Part shown: piece by piece, positions 1-8,613 of the stretch
Layout of the letters: each line of letters begins with the position of its first letter
Position numbering within the stretch: the first letter of the stretch is position 1
DNA from: Streptomyces sp. MH60
GTDB taxonomy: Bacteria; Actinomycetota; Actinomycetes; Streptomycetales; Streptomycetaceae
Length of the DNA: 64,000 bases
Assembly (NCBI RefSeq): GCF_002939385.1
Contig: NZ_MULI01000006.1
Span: forward strand, 62,001 to 126,000
Reading direction: 5' to 3'
The notes under the pieces: model-generated
What the model saw: the letters and a program-made list of their open reading frames with translations, nothing else
What the model was told of the DNA's origin: nothing
Databases searched by the model: none
Translations under genes and position numbers: made by a program

Positions 1-424
1 ACCGCCTCAGAGGCGAGCTCCGATCGGGTGCCGCCAGTGCTCGTCTGCCGCGAAATTGGCCCTCGTTCGACTCGATCAGCTGGACCTGGTGCGTCGGCAC
101 GCCGCAGCAGCTCACCACGCGCCCTCTTCCTGTTCCGGACATGCACGCCACCTCTCTTCGTTACGTGCAGGCGCTGGGGACGCCGCCCGACCTCGATTCC
201 CTGGTGACCGCCCTGAGGAACCCGGATCTCCCGGCCAGAGGGGTGCACTTCGACGTGCGGAAACGGTCGATCACCGTGGGCCGACACCAAGTACACATCG
301 ACGCGCTCGGGATACGCACGAGCTCTTGGCGCCCCCGCTTCGGGTAGCGAGTCAGCCTGATCATCGGCTCTCTGACGCGACATGAGAACTCGTCTGGTCA
401 ACCAGGCGAACCACCGAGAGCACG
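1..424. other. Left-edge stretch without a confident gene
   Basis: No convincing gene was recognised here. A 68-codon open frame on the plus strand (141-347, ATG start) encodes a peptide ending in GIRTSSWRPRFG, but it has no clear ribosome-binding site and no family that I recognise. It may be the tail end or a remnant of an unrelated gene. The stretch also presumably contains the promoter of the downstream defence operon, but I could not pick out -35/-10 boxes. Confidence 0.3.
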
Positions 425-472
425 GTGCTCGTGCGTCCTCTCGGGACAGAGATACGTCCCCTGCAGGTGGCG

Positions 473-2005
473 ATGCCGGTGGATAATCACATCCAGCACC
501 AGAACTCGGAAGTAGGCTGGAAACTCGGCATGATGTACGACATAGCGGCTCCGGAGCCGGCGGGCATGGTCGCCTCGCTCAGTTCGCTCGGGTACTCCTT
601 GCCTGCTGCCATCGCGGATCTCGTCGACAACAGCGTGTCCGCTGGGGCGTCGACCATCGACGTCGAGTTCACCTGGGCCGGGCAGGACTCGTGGATCGCC
701 GTTGCCGACGACGGTGCCGGGATGACCGCCGACGAGCTCGTGACCGCCATGACCGTGGCCGCGCGAGGCCCTGCGACGCCCCGAAGTGCAACGGACCTGG
801 GCCGCTTCGGCGTCGGCCTCAAGTCGGCCTCGTTCTCCCAGGCCCGGCAGCTCACCGTCGCCACCGCCACCACCGGCGAATGGCACGTACGCACATGGGA
901 CCTCAACGTCGTCGAGAGGTCGGGCGAGTGGCGACTGCTACGCGGCGCGGACGAGACGACCAGCGAGTTGCTCGACCGGATCCGGGGTGAGGCGGACCAC
1001 GGCACCGTTGTGTTGTGGCGGCGCCTCAACGGCTACCACGTCGACGCGGTGACGGTGGAGGACGAGCGGACACAGAAGCAGTTCTACGCGGAGGCAGCCC
1101 GCACGGAGTCCCACCTGGGCATGGTCTTCGGCAGGTTCCTCACCGGAAGCCGACGTCGCAACCTGCGTGTGTCGGGCAGCCCCGTCGAGCCCTGGGACCC
1201 GTTCCTGTCCCGTCACCCGTCCGTACAACCGCTTCCGGTCGAGCGTCTGCGGTTGGGGGCGGGTTCCGTACGGGTGGAGGCGTTCGTCCTTCCCAGTGCC
1301 CAGAGGCTCGCCCCGGACGAGTACGAGAAGGCCGGCGGCCCGCGTGGGTGGCTCGACCAGCAGGGGTTCTACGTGTACCGCCGGGACCGTCTGATCCTTG
1401 CCGGTGACTGGCTGGGACAGCGCGGGTTGCGCCGCGAGGAGAAGTACAACCTGGCACGGATCGCCGTGGACATCCCCGCCGAGACGGATGTCGAATGGGG
1501 GGTCGACGTCCGGAAGTCCAGTGTCGTCCCGCCCGTCGCACTGCGTTCTCATCTACGGCGCATCGCCCTGCAGGCCAGGAGAAGGGCCGCCGACGTGCTT
1601 CGGCACCGCGGGCAGATCGCTGCGCGCACACACGGGGATCCACTCGTGTACGCGTGGAACGTCCGCCGTGTCGACGACCAAGTCACCTGTCGGATCAACC
1701 GGGGCCACCCTCTGGTGAAGGCAGCTCTGCGCTCTGGTGGTGCCGGTTCGGATGACGTACGTGCCCTGATCCGTCTGCTTGAGGAGACGGTGCCGGTCAC
1801 CGCCCTCCGCGTGATGCACGAGACTGACACCAGCGACGACCCCGAACCCTTCGGGGGCCCCGGGCCCGCCGACGCCGAGGCCACGGAGGTCGCACAGCGC
1901 ATCTACGAGGCACTGGTCTCAGACGGCCGCTCACCTGCGGCCGCTCGCGAACGCCTCCGGACGATGCCCCCCTTCGACCAGATGCAGGGCTTCTGGAACG
2001 GGTGA
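473..2005 (+). CDS. GHKL/MutL-like ATPase of Mza-type defence operon
   Basis: This is a predicted GHKL-fold ATPase (HSP90/MutL/MORC type), about 510 residues. Its N-terminal third holds the ATP-binding signatures: AIADLVDNSVSAGAS (N box, about residues 45-59), DDGAGMTADEL (G1 box) and GRFGVGLKSASFSQ (G2 box). The rest has no domain that I can name. It is the first gene of a four-gene run with a Z1 ATPase, a DUF4420 protein and an AIPR protein. That set is the MutL-Z1-DUF-AIPR antiphage arrangement known as Mza. The role of this component is inferred to be an ATP-driven clamp or sensor on DNA. I prefer the ATG at 473, which has AGGTGG-like sequence just upstream; an in-frame GTG at 425 would add 16 residues and has no obvious ribosome-binding site. 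No mismatch-repair C-terminal domain is visible, so it is not a housekeeping MutL (streptomycetes lack MutS/MutL). Confidence 0.85.
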   Translation: MPVDNHIQHQNSEVGWKLGMMYDIAAPEPAGMVASLSSLGYSLPAAIADLVDNSVSAGASTIDVEFTWAGQDSWIAVADDGAGMTADELVTAMTVAARGPATPRSATDLGRFGVGLKSASFSQARQLTVATATTGEWHVRTWDLNVVERSGEWRLLRGADETTSELLDRIRGEADHGTVVLWRRLNGYHVDAVTVEDERTQKQFYAEAARTESHLGMVFGRFLTGSRRRNLRVSGSPVEPWDPFLSRHPSVQPLPVERLRLGAGSVRVEAFVLPSAQRLAPDEYEKAGGPRGWLDQQGFYVYRRDRLILAGDWLGQRGLRREEKYNLARIAVDIPAETDVEWGVDVRKSSVVPPVALRSHLRRIALQARRRAADVLRHRGQIAARTHGDPLVYAWNVRRVDDQVTCRINRGHPLVKAALRSGGAGSDDVRALIRLLEETVPVTALRVMHETDTSDDPEPFGGPGPADAEATEVAQRIYEALVSDGRSPAAARERLRTMPPFDQMQGFWNG

Positions 2006-2068
2006 GCCCGTTGTCAGTGCCCGCCCCTAGCCTGCCCTATGCCGTTCCCGCCCAGCCGGAGGTCTGCT

Positions 2069-4846
2069 GTGAGTTCCACCCCCGAGGACTCTCTCGAGTC
2101 TCTTGCCAAGGCCCGTCGCCTGGTTCTCGCACTACTGTCCCAGGACCGTCAGCCGACGCCGGACGAGGTGCAGAACGCGGTCACCGTCATCTTCGGGATG
2201 CTGGCCGGCCAAGGCGAGGTCCTCGACCGTGACCAGCTGGCCAAGGAGATCGAGGTCCTGACGGCGGTCTTCCAGGAGGGCTCCTCCGGGCTGGAGAGCG
2301 ACAGCGGGCACGAGCCCTGGCTGCCCGAAGCCAAGAACGACCGGGCCTGGGACTTCTGGGAACGCTACCGCCGGTACCTGGAGGATGTCAGCGGCTACCC
2401 TCCACTTGTTGTGCGGCGGCTGGACCAGAGCACAGACGAGGTCCTGAGCCAGCTCGAGGACCCGCGGCGTGCCGGCCCATGGCGCCGGACCGGCCTCGTG
2501 ATCGGACAGGTCCAGTCAGGCAAGACCAGCCAGTACATCGGACTCGCTGCGAAAGCCGTGGACGCGGGATACCAGTTCGTGGTGATCCTTGCCGGCATCC
2601 ACAACGACCTCCGGAGCCAGACACAGCTGCGTGTCGACGAAGGGCTCCTGGGCTTCGATACGAAACATCACCAGCGATCCAACCAGAAGGGGAAATCCCG
2701 GCTCATGGGTGCTGGCCGGATGCCTGGTGCCAAGAAACTCGATATCGCATCTCCGACTAACAGCTCGGAGAAGGGCGACTTCGGTCGACAGGCGGCAAAC
2801 GCCGTCAACTTCCCGCTCGGCCGTTTCCCGGTGGTCTTGGTGGTCAAGAAGCACTGGAAAATCCTCGAGTACCTGCGGACGTGGGTGACCGAGGTCCAGG
2901 GCACGGAGGACGAGAGCGGGAACAAGGTCGTACGCGACATCCCGCTGTTCGTCATCGACGACGAGGCGGACAACGCCTCCATCAACACCGAGCGCGATCC
3001 CGACGCGGATCCGACCAGGACCAACGGTGCGATCCGTGAGCTCATGAAGAGCTTCGAGAAGTCGGCGTACGTCGGGTACACCGCCACCCCGTTCGCCAAC
3101 ATCTACATCGATCCCGATGTCGACCACGCCGAACTCGGCGCCGACCTCTTTCCCGACAGCTTCATCCGCACCCTGCCCTCGCCGACCAACTACCTTGGCC
3201 CGGAGCGGGTGTTCGGTCTCCAGGTCGACAATGACGACGAGGAGGACGTGCCCCCGCTTCCGCTCGTACGCCCCGTGAACGACGCCGAGAGCTGGATCCC
3301 GAGCAAGCACAAGTCCTCCTTCGTCCCCTCCGACGACCTTCCGCGGTCCCTCCGGGAGGCGATCGCCTCGTTCGTCCTCGCCAGCGCTGCACGACGGGTG
3401 CGCGGACAGACGAAGGTGCACAACTCCATGCTGGTGCACGTAACCCGCTTCACGGCGGTCCAAGGGATCGTCCGCGACCAGGTGGACGACTATCTGCGGC
3501 TCCTCGTGGACTCGCTCCGCGACCGGTACGGACAGGCACCGCAGCGCATGGCCGAGTTCCGGGCCCTGTGGGAGCGGGACTTCGTCCCCACCACGGACCA
3601 CTTCCCCGCGGACGAGGCCCGACGCGTCACCTGGGAGGACGTGTCGAGCCAGCTCATGCCCGCTCTGCGAAAGATCGTGGTCAAAACGGTGAACGGCGCC
3701 TCCCGCGACGCACTCGACTACTACGATCACCGCAAAAACGGTCTATCGGTCATTGCGATCGGAGGCCAGAAGCTCTCCCGAGGTCTCACCCTGGAGGGAC
3801 TGACTGTCAGCTACTACCTGCGCACGTCCCGCACGTACGACACCCTGCTTCAGATGGGACGCTGGTTCGGTTACCGACCGGGGCACGAGGACCTCTGTCG
3901 CCTGTACACCACGCCCGATCTGAGGGCCAAGTACATTGAGGTGACTGCTGCCACCGACGAGCTACGCCGTGAGATCGAAGAGATGGCGGCGTTGGACCTC
4001 AGTCCGAGGTACTTCGGGCTGAAGGTCCGCGCTTCCTCGCTCGGCCTAGCCGTCACGGCCGCCAACAAGATGCGCCAAGGCACGAAGGTCATGCTCAGCT
4101 ACTCCGGGGAGGGGCCGGAGACGGTAATCTTCAACCTCTCCGACGGAGTACCTGAACACAACCTCAAGGTACTCGGGGACTTCGTCCGTAGACTTGATGG
4201 CCTAGCCACCGCCCAGCAGAAGGCGGTGGGCGCCAGCGTGACATGGAAGCAGGTGCCCTCCGACGCCATCGTGGACTTCCTCACGCGTTACGAGACCGAC
4301 CGCATGGCCCAGAGGGTTCGCCCCCGCTTCATCGCGAAGTACATCGAACAGTGCATGGCCGTAGGTGAGCTCCCGCAGTGGACGGTGGTCCTGGTTGGCA
4401 AGCAGGCAGCTAAACCACAGGACATCGCCGGTTACGACTTGGGGCCCGTAGAGCGCGCGGCGCTCAACGACGTCACCAGCGACGGTCGATACACGATTCG
4501 CCGGCTGCTCAGCCCTCCCGACGAATACCGCGACCTCGCTCCTGACCAGGTGAAAGCCGCCCTGGAAGCGACACAGAAGGCTGCAGCCCTCAAGAAGCGA
4601 GAGAAAGTGCCCCAGTCACCTTCAGGAGATCACGTCCGCTGGCAGCGCCGCGCCGACCAGGCACTTCTGCTCGTCTATCTGGTCGAGCGGCCGGCGACCG
4701 AAGACGGTCCAGCACAACCGCCCCTGGTCGGCTTCAAGGTGAGCTTCCCGCGCTCCGAGCACCAGTCCGACACCGAGTACGTGGTCAACGCCATCTGGCA
4801 GAAGGAGGGCCTTGACGCCCTCGACGACGGAGAGGACGACGAGTGA
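2069..4846 (+). CDS. Z1-domain ATPase of Mza-type defence operon
   Basis: This large P-loop protein, about 925 residues, has the Z1 domain typical of DNA-modification and defence loci. Visible motifs are a Walker A-like GQVQSGKTSQYIGLAAKA about 150 residues in, a Walker B-like VIDDEADNASIN, the SF2-like YVGYTATPFANI, and the Z1 signatures GGQKLSRGLTLEG and DTLLQMGRWFGYR. By family it is a helicase/translocase-like ATPase; its exact reaction is not established. The start is set at GTG 2069 because a perfect GGAGG lies 6 nt upstream. An ATG at 2039 in the same frame lacks such a site. Its stop overlaps the next GTG start by 4 nt (GTGA), so translation of the operon is probably coupled. Residues 860-925 are charged and may form a linker. 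It is intact, with no frameshift. Confidence 0.9.
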   Translation: MSSTPEDSLESLAKARRLVLALLSQDRQPTPDEVQNAVTVIFGMLAGQGEVLDRDQLAKEIEVLTAVFQEGSSGLESDSGHEPWLPEAKNDRAWDFWERYRRYLEDVSGYPPLVVRRLDQSTDEVLSQLEDPRRAGPWRRTGLVIGQVQSGKTSQYIGLAAKAVDAGYQFVVILAGIHNDLRSQTQLRVDEGLLGFDTKHHQRSNQKGKSRLMGAGRMPGAKKLDIASPTNSSEKGDFGRQAANAVNFPLGRFPVVLVVKKHWKILEYLRTWVTEVQGTEDESGNKVVRDIPLFVIDDEADNASINTERDPDADPTRTNGAIRELMKSFEKSAYVGYTATPFANIYIDPDVDHAELGADLFPDSFIRTLPSPTNYLGPERVFGLQVDNDDEEDVPPLPLVRPVNDAESWIPSKHKSSFVPSDDLPRSLREAIASFVLASAARRVRGQTKVHNSMLVHVTRFTAVQGIVRDQVDDYLRLLVDSLRDRYGQAPQRMAEFRALWERDFVPTTDHFPADEARRVTWEDVSSQLMPALRKIVVKTVNGASRDALDYYDHRKNGLSVIAIGGQKLSRGLTLEGLTVSYYLRTSRTYDTLLQMGRWFGYRPGHEDLCRLYTTPDLRAKYIEVTAATDELRREIEEMAALDLSPRYFGLKVRASSLGLAVTAANKMRQGTKVMLSYSGEGPETVIFNLSDGVPEHNLKVLGDFVRRLDGLATAQQKAVGASVTWKQVPSDAIVDFLTRYETDRMAQRVRPRFIAKYIEQCMAVGELPQWTVVLVGKQAAKPQDIAGYDLGPVERAALNDVTSDGRYTIRRLLSPPDEYRDLAPDQVKAALEATQKAAALKKREKVPQSPSGDHVRWQRRADQALLLVYLVERPATEDGPAQPPLVGFKVSFPRSEHQSDTEYVVNAIWQKEGLDALDDGEDDE

Positions 4847-5853
4847 CCGTCACCGAGTCCGAGTGGCGTGACTTGGAGACACCTCAGGGTGCCCCGGGCA
4901 GGTCCCGTATCCGCCTGTACCCGGACGCTCCGTTGGACGTCTTCCTCTCCGTCTCCCACCCGGCGCAGCAGCGCATGCTCGTGCTCAGGGCCGACGCCCG
5001 CTCCGCCGACCACATCGTGCGCTCCGTACGCCAGTTGCCTCGCGCTGCCGGGCTGGAGATGAACGTGAGCGCCGTGTCGCGTCTCGAGTACGAGCTCCAG
5101 GTGGTCCTCACCGCCGACGAGCTGCGCGAGGTGTTCAACCCGCTCGTCACGGACGTGGCTGACACGGTCCGAGAAGCCCCTGGGGCCGCGGCAGCCCTGA
5201 CAGCAGCGGTGGAGAGGTTCGAGCGGTGGCAGGACCTCCTTCGCGCGGTCGGCAGAGACGGTCTCGGCCCTGAGGCCCGTCGTGGACTCGTCGGCGAGCT
5301 CCTGGTGCTGCGCGACCACATCCTGCCCGTCGTCGGGCCGGCCGAGGCCGTCGACGCGTGGACGGGGCCGAGCGGAACCAACCAGGACTTCCAGCTGCCC
5401 GGAGTCGCCGTCGAGGCGAAGGCCAGCACCGCCAAACGCCCCCGCAGCATCCGGATCGCCAGCGAGCGCCAACTGGACGCCACCGGGACGCCTGCGCTCC
5501 TGTTGGCGCTGGCGATGCTCGACGAACGGCGGGGCGGATCAGGAGAGAGTCTGAACCGCCTGGTGGACCGCGTACGCGAGCAGCTCACGAGCCCTGTCGT
5601 CCGAGCCGCCTTCGACGGTCGTCTCGTACAGGCCGGCTATCTCCCCGGCCAGCGAGACGCCTACGAGGAGCCTCGCTACACCGTCCGCGACCTGCGCTTC
5701 TGGCACGTGGGAGAGAATTTCCCGAGACTCGTCGAGGCAGATCTTCCCGAGGGGGTCGGTGAGTGCTCGTACCACGTGAGCACCTCGGGACTTGACCACC
5801 ACCGCGCCACGACCGACGAGGTGACCGCACTGATCGGGGGACCCCATGCCTGA
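4843..5853 (+). CDS. PD-(D/E)XK motif protein (DUF4420)
   Basis: This 336-residue protein of the DUF4420 type is a predicted restriction-endonuclease-fold nuclease. The putative catalytic core lies about two fifths to a little over half-way along: GELLVLRDHILPVVG, then WTGPSGTNQDFQLPG and VAVEAKAST, which give the D...(D/E)xK pattern with the EAK lysine. The gene starts with a GTG that overlaps the stop of the Z1 gene (GTGA) and ends 8 nt inside the AIPR gene, so it is translationally coupled on both sides. In Mza-type systems this is the DUF component between Z1 and AIPR. Nuclease activity is inferred from the fold motif only. Confidence 0.85.
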   Translation: MTVTESEWRDLETPQGAPGRSRIRLYPDAPLDVFLSVSHPAQQRMLVLRADARSADHIVRSVRQLPRAAGLEMNVSAVSRLEYELQVVLTADELREVFNPLVTDVADTVREAPGAAAALTAAVERFERWQDLLRAVGRDGLGPEARRGLVGELLVLRDHILPVVGPAEAVDAWTGPSGTNQDFQLPGVAVEAKASTAKRPRSIRIASERQLDATGTPALLLALAMLDERRGGSGESLNRLVDRVREQLTSPVVRAAFDGRLVQAGYLPGQRDAYEEPRYTVRDLRFWHVGENFPRLVEADLPEGVGECSYHVSTSGLDHHRATTDEVTALIGGPHA

Positions 5854-7855
5854 GCTCGACCTGTCCCAGTACGCCCACGACGTCGTCGCGGACGTCCAGG
5901 CCACTGCCGACGCCGAGGGGACCACCACCCCGGAGGCGTTCACGCGGCGCGTGTTCGAGGACCTGGAACGGGCCGGCATCGTGTCCAACACGTTCACCGC
6001 CTACCACTCGGCCCACGGTCATCTCGTGCACGGGTACGGCATCGGGGACTCCGGGGAGTGCCTCGACCTCTTCGTGACCGACTTCGACCTGGACCCGCTG
6101 GATTCCAAACTCACGAAGGGACAGGCGGAGACGGCGTTCAGGCGCCTGCTGACGTTCGTCCGCCGGTGTCGGGAGGGCCTGCGTCAGCACATCGACGAGT
6201 CCTTCGACGTGTACGACATGTGCGCGGCAGTGGAGAAGGCGCTCACCGAGGTACGGAGGATCCGGCTCTTCCTGCTCAGCAACCGCGTCGGCACGAGTAC
6301 CTCCTTCCCGCCCACCGAGTTCGACGGCCTTCCCGTGACCCACGAGGTGTGGGACCTGGCGCGGATGCACCGCCACGAGACTTCCGGCAGCATCAGCGAG
6401 CCCATCGTGGTCTCGTTCGCCCCTCCGCTGCCCTGTGTCTCGGCACCCAGCAGCGAGCCGGACCACTCGGTGACCATGGCCGTGATCCCCGGCCAGAGAC
6501 TGGCCGAACTGTACGGGGAGTACGGGACCAGACTTCTCGAGTTGAACGTCCGGTCCTTCCTGCAGGCCCGCGGATCGGTCAACCGGGGAATCAGAGAGAC
6601 CCTGCTGCACTCACCGGGCAGGTTCCTGGCGTACAACAACGGCATCACGGCGACCGCGTCCCAGGTCGACTTCGTGCACGGCCCGGACGGCACCCCCACG
6701 GGCATCTCCCGGGTGCACGGGCTCCAGGTGGTGAACGGCGGTCAGACCACGGCCTCGTTGCACTACGCCTCGAGCCGGGACAAGGCCGACCTGTCCCACG
6801 TGACCGTCCAGATGAAGCTGACGGAGGTCTCTCCCGAGCGGCTCTCGGAGATCGTCCCGATGATCTCCGAGTACTCCAACACCCAGAACCGCGTGACGCT
6901 CGTCGACTTCAGCTCGAACCACGCGTACCACGTGGCCGTCCAGCGGATCACCCGGTCCCTGTGGGCGCCGGCGACCGACGGCAGCGGCCAGGAGACCCAC
7001 TGGTTCTACGAGAGGGCGCGCGGCCAGTACACCGACGAGGTGGCCAAGGCCCGGACACCGGCGAAGCAGCGCACCTTCAAGAAGCTCAACCCGACCAGTC
7101 GGAAGTTCACGAAGGCGGACCTCGCGAAGTACGTCAACTCCTGGAGTCTCCTCCCGTTCAGCGTCAGCCGCGGCGCACAGAAGAACTTCGTCGCGTTCAT
7201 GGACCGGATCAGCGAGGCGCCCCCTCGGGTCGACGTCCGGTACTGCCAGCGCGTGATAGCCATGGCGGTCCTCTTCAAGGCGGTCGACCGCGTCGCGGCG
7301 AACCACGAGGCGGGCAGCTACAAGAGCATGATCACGACCTACACCATGGCCCGTCTGGCGCTCGCCACGAAACAGCGCATCGATCTCGACAGGATCTGGC
7401 GCGAGCAGAGGGTCTCGTCGGCCCTCGAAGCCGCGATCGACGATCTGTGCCCCCGGGTCATGCGGGTCGTCACCAAGCCACGTGAGGGCAACCACGTGGG
7501 TGAGTGGGCCAAGAAGCCCGCCTGTTGGGACGCCGTCTCCCGCGTACCCTGGTCCGTTCCTCGCGACCTGGAGGCCGAGCTCCGTGATCATCCGCTGGAC
7601 GACGAGGCCCTCGCGGGCGGTGCGGAAGGCGACCGCGGGGCGAGCGACGAGGTGACGTCGATCCCGGCGGACGAGTGGTACGCCATCGAGCGATGGGCGA
7701 AGGAGACGCACAACCTGGATCCCTCGCAGCGCCAACTCGCGCAGTACGTCGGCCGCCGGCTCGAACTCGAGCAGGAGATCCCCGAGCCTCAGGCGGTACA
7801 GGCACTGCACGCGCGCAACGAGGCGCTTTCGCTCGGGTTCGTCCCCGGTCCGTAG
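5846..7855 (+). CDS. AIPR (abortive infection phage resistance) protein
   Basis: This 669-residue protein matches the AIPR family, named after a lactococcal abortive-infection protein. Family hallmarks are visible near residues 265-310: FLAYNNGITATASQVDF and LQVVNGGQTTASLHYAS, followed by a ISEYSNTQNRV segment. It closes the four-gene operon and overlaps the DUF4420 gene by 8 nt. It is probably the effector of the Mza-like system, causing growth arrest or attacking phage nucleic acid; this is inferred from the family name and position, not from a visible catalytic site. The C-terminal 80 residues are acidic and helical, with the motif WAKETHNLDPSQRQLAQYVG. It is intact. Confidence 0.9.
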   Translation: MPELDLSQYAHDVVADVQATADAEGTTTPEAFTRRVFEDLERAGIVSNTFTAYHSAHGHLVHGYGIGDSGECLDLFVTDFDLDPLDSKLTKGQAETAFRRLLTFVRRCREGLRQHIDESFDVYDMCAAVEKALTEVRRIRLFLLSNRVGTSTSFPPTEFDGLPVTHEVWDLARMHRHETSGSISEPIVVSFAPPLPCVSAPSSEPDHSVTMAVIPGQRLAELYGEYGTRLLELNVRSFLQARGSVNRGIRETLLHSPGRFLAYNNGITATASQVDFVHGPDGTPTGISRVHGLQVVNGGQTTASLHYASSRDKADLSHVTVQMKLTEVSPERLSEIVPMISEYSNTQNRVTLVDFSSNHAYHVAVQRITRSLWAPATDGSGQETHWFYERARGQYTDEVAKARTPAKQRTFKKLNPTSRKFTKADLAKYVNSWSLLPFSVSRGAQKNFVAFMDRISEAPPRVDVRYCQRVIAMAVLFKAVDRVAANHEAGSYKSMITTYTMARLALATKQRIDLDRIWREQRVSSALEAAIDDLCPRVMRVVTKPREGNHVGEWAKKPACWDAVSRVPWSVPRDLEAELRDHPLDDEALAGGAEGDRGASDEVTSIPADEWYAIERWAKETHNLDPSQRQLAQYVGRRLELEQEIPEPQAVQALHARNEALSLGFVPGP

Positions 7856-7874
7856 GTCCGACTCGTCCCGGCCT

Positions 7875-8063
7875 TCAGAGCTCCCCGCGCTCGAGCAGGT
7901 CGCTCATGGCGTCCTCGGCGCGGCGGAGCACGATCCGCCCGTCTCCGTCGCTGAAGGCCAGGAGGTCCGCCCCGGGTGCGATGCCCGCCTCCGCGAGCAG
8001 GCCGACGGGAAGCTCGACCCGGCCATGATCATCGACACGGAGTTCTGCAGGTTCACGAAGCAT
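7875..8063 (-). CDS. AbrB/SpoVT-like DNA-binding protein
   Basis: This 62-residue protein reads antisense to the defence operon. Its sequence (VDDHGRVELPVGLLAEAGIAPGADLLAF) is the swapped-hairpin AbrB/MazE fold: a turn at DHGRVELP followed by an AGI.PG loop. Such proteins act as antitoxins or transition-state repressors. No toxin gene sits beside it, so a regulatory role on the flanking defence genes is the simpler inference. It lies tail to tail with the AIPR gene (19 nt apart) and its start is 55 nt from the vsr start, so it and vsr are transcribed divergently from one short intergenic region. That position would let it control vsr or itself. Confidence 0.65.
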   Translation of the reverse strand: MLREPAELRVDDHGRVELPVGLLAEAGIAPGADLLAFSDGDGRIVLRRAEDAMSDLLERGEL

Positions 8064-8118
8064 GGGACGAGTGTGGCACCCTCACACTCGTAGGCCGACG
8101 ACGGGCTGGGGCTGAGGT

Positions 8119-8613
8119 ATGGCAGCACGTGAGGACACCACGAGCACGCAGTGGGTCAGCACGGAGCTGAGCGGCCATCTGCGCGGTCGGCGCGCCCGCG
8201 ACACGAAACCGGAGGTGGACCTCCGGCGTGCCGTACACCGGCTCGGCCTCCGGTTCCGTCTACAGCGCAAGGTGGCTGCCCGTTGCACGGCGGACTTCGT
8301 CCTGCCCAAATACGACGTGGCGGTGTTCGTCGACGGGTGCTTCTGGCACGGTTGTCCTGTGCACGGCCCGAAGACGTTCCGCGGCCCGAACACCTCCTTG
8401 TGGGAAGCGAAGATCGAGACCAACAAGCAGCGCGACCGCCGGAACACCGCAGCAGCCGAGGCCGCCGGTTGGACCGTCGCCCGTGTCTGGGAGTGCGAGA
8501 TCCGGGCGGACGTCGAGCGCGCTGCGCTCAGCGTCGCCCAGCAGTGCGACCAGACCCACGAGCCTGGGTCGGCACCGTCTCCCGTCCGTGGGTCCCGGTC
8601 AACGCGTCCGTGA
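8119..8613 (+). CDS. vsr: Very short patch repair (Vsr) endonuclease
   Basis: This 164-residue Vsr-family endonuclease nicks DNA 5' of a T in T:G mismatches that arise by deamination of 5-methylcytosine. Motifs fit the family: RRARDTKPEVDLRRAVHRLG near the start, the catalytic ADFVLP strand, the zinc-site stretch VFVDGCFWHGCPVHG, the NxxRD helix and the C-terminal GWTVARVWECEI. Its partner is the convergent C5 methyltransferase: the two genes overlap tail to tail by 86 nt (8528-8613). The C-terminal 20 residues after the domain (rich in P, S and R) are encoded in that overlap and are probably not functional. An AbrB-like gene is divergent upstream. Confidence 0.93.
   Translation: MAAREDTTSTQWVSTELSGHLRGRRARDTKPEVDLRRAVHRLGLRFRLQRKVAARCTADFVLPKYDVAVFVDGCFWHGCPVHGPKTFRGPNTSLWEAKIETNKQRDRRNTAAAEAAGWTVARVWECEIRADVERAALSVAQQCDQTHEPGSAPSPVRGSRSTRP

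Noticed and set aside
473..2005. Housekeeping MutL
   Set aside because: Only the GHKL ATPase motifs are present, there is no mutS neighbour, and streptomycetes use NucS-type mismatch repair; the operon context points to defence.
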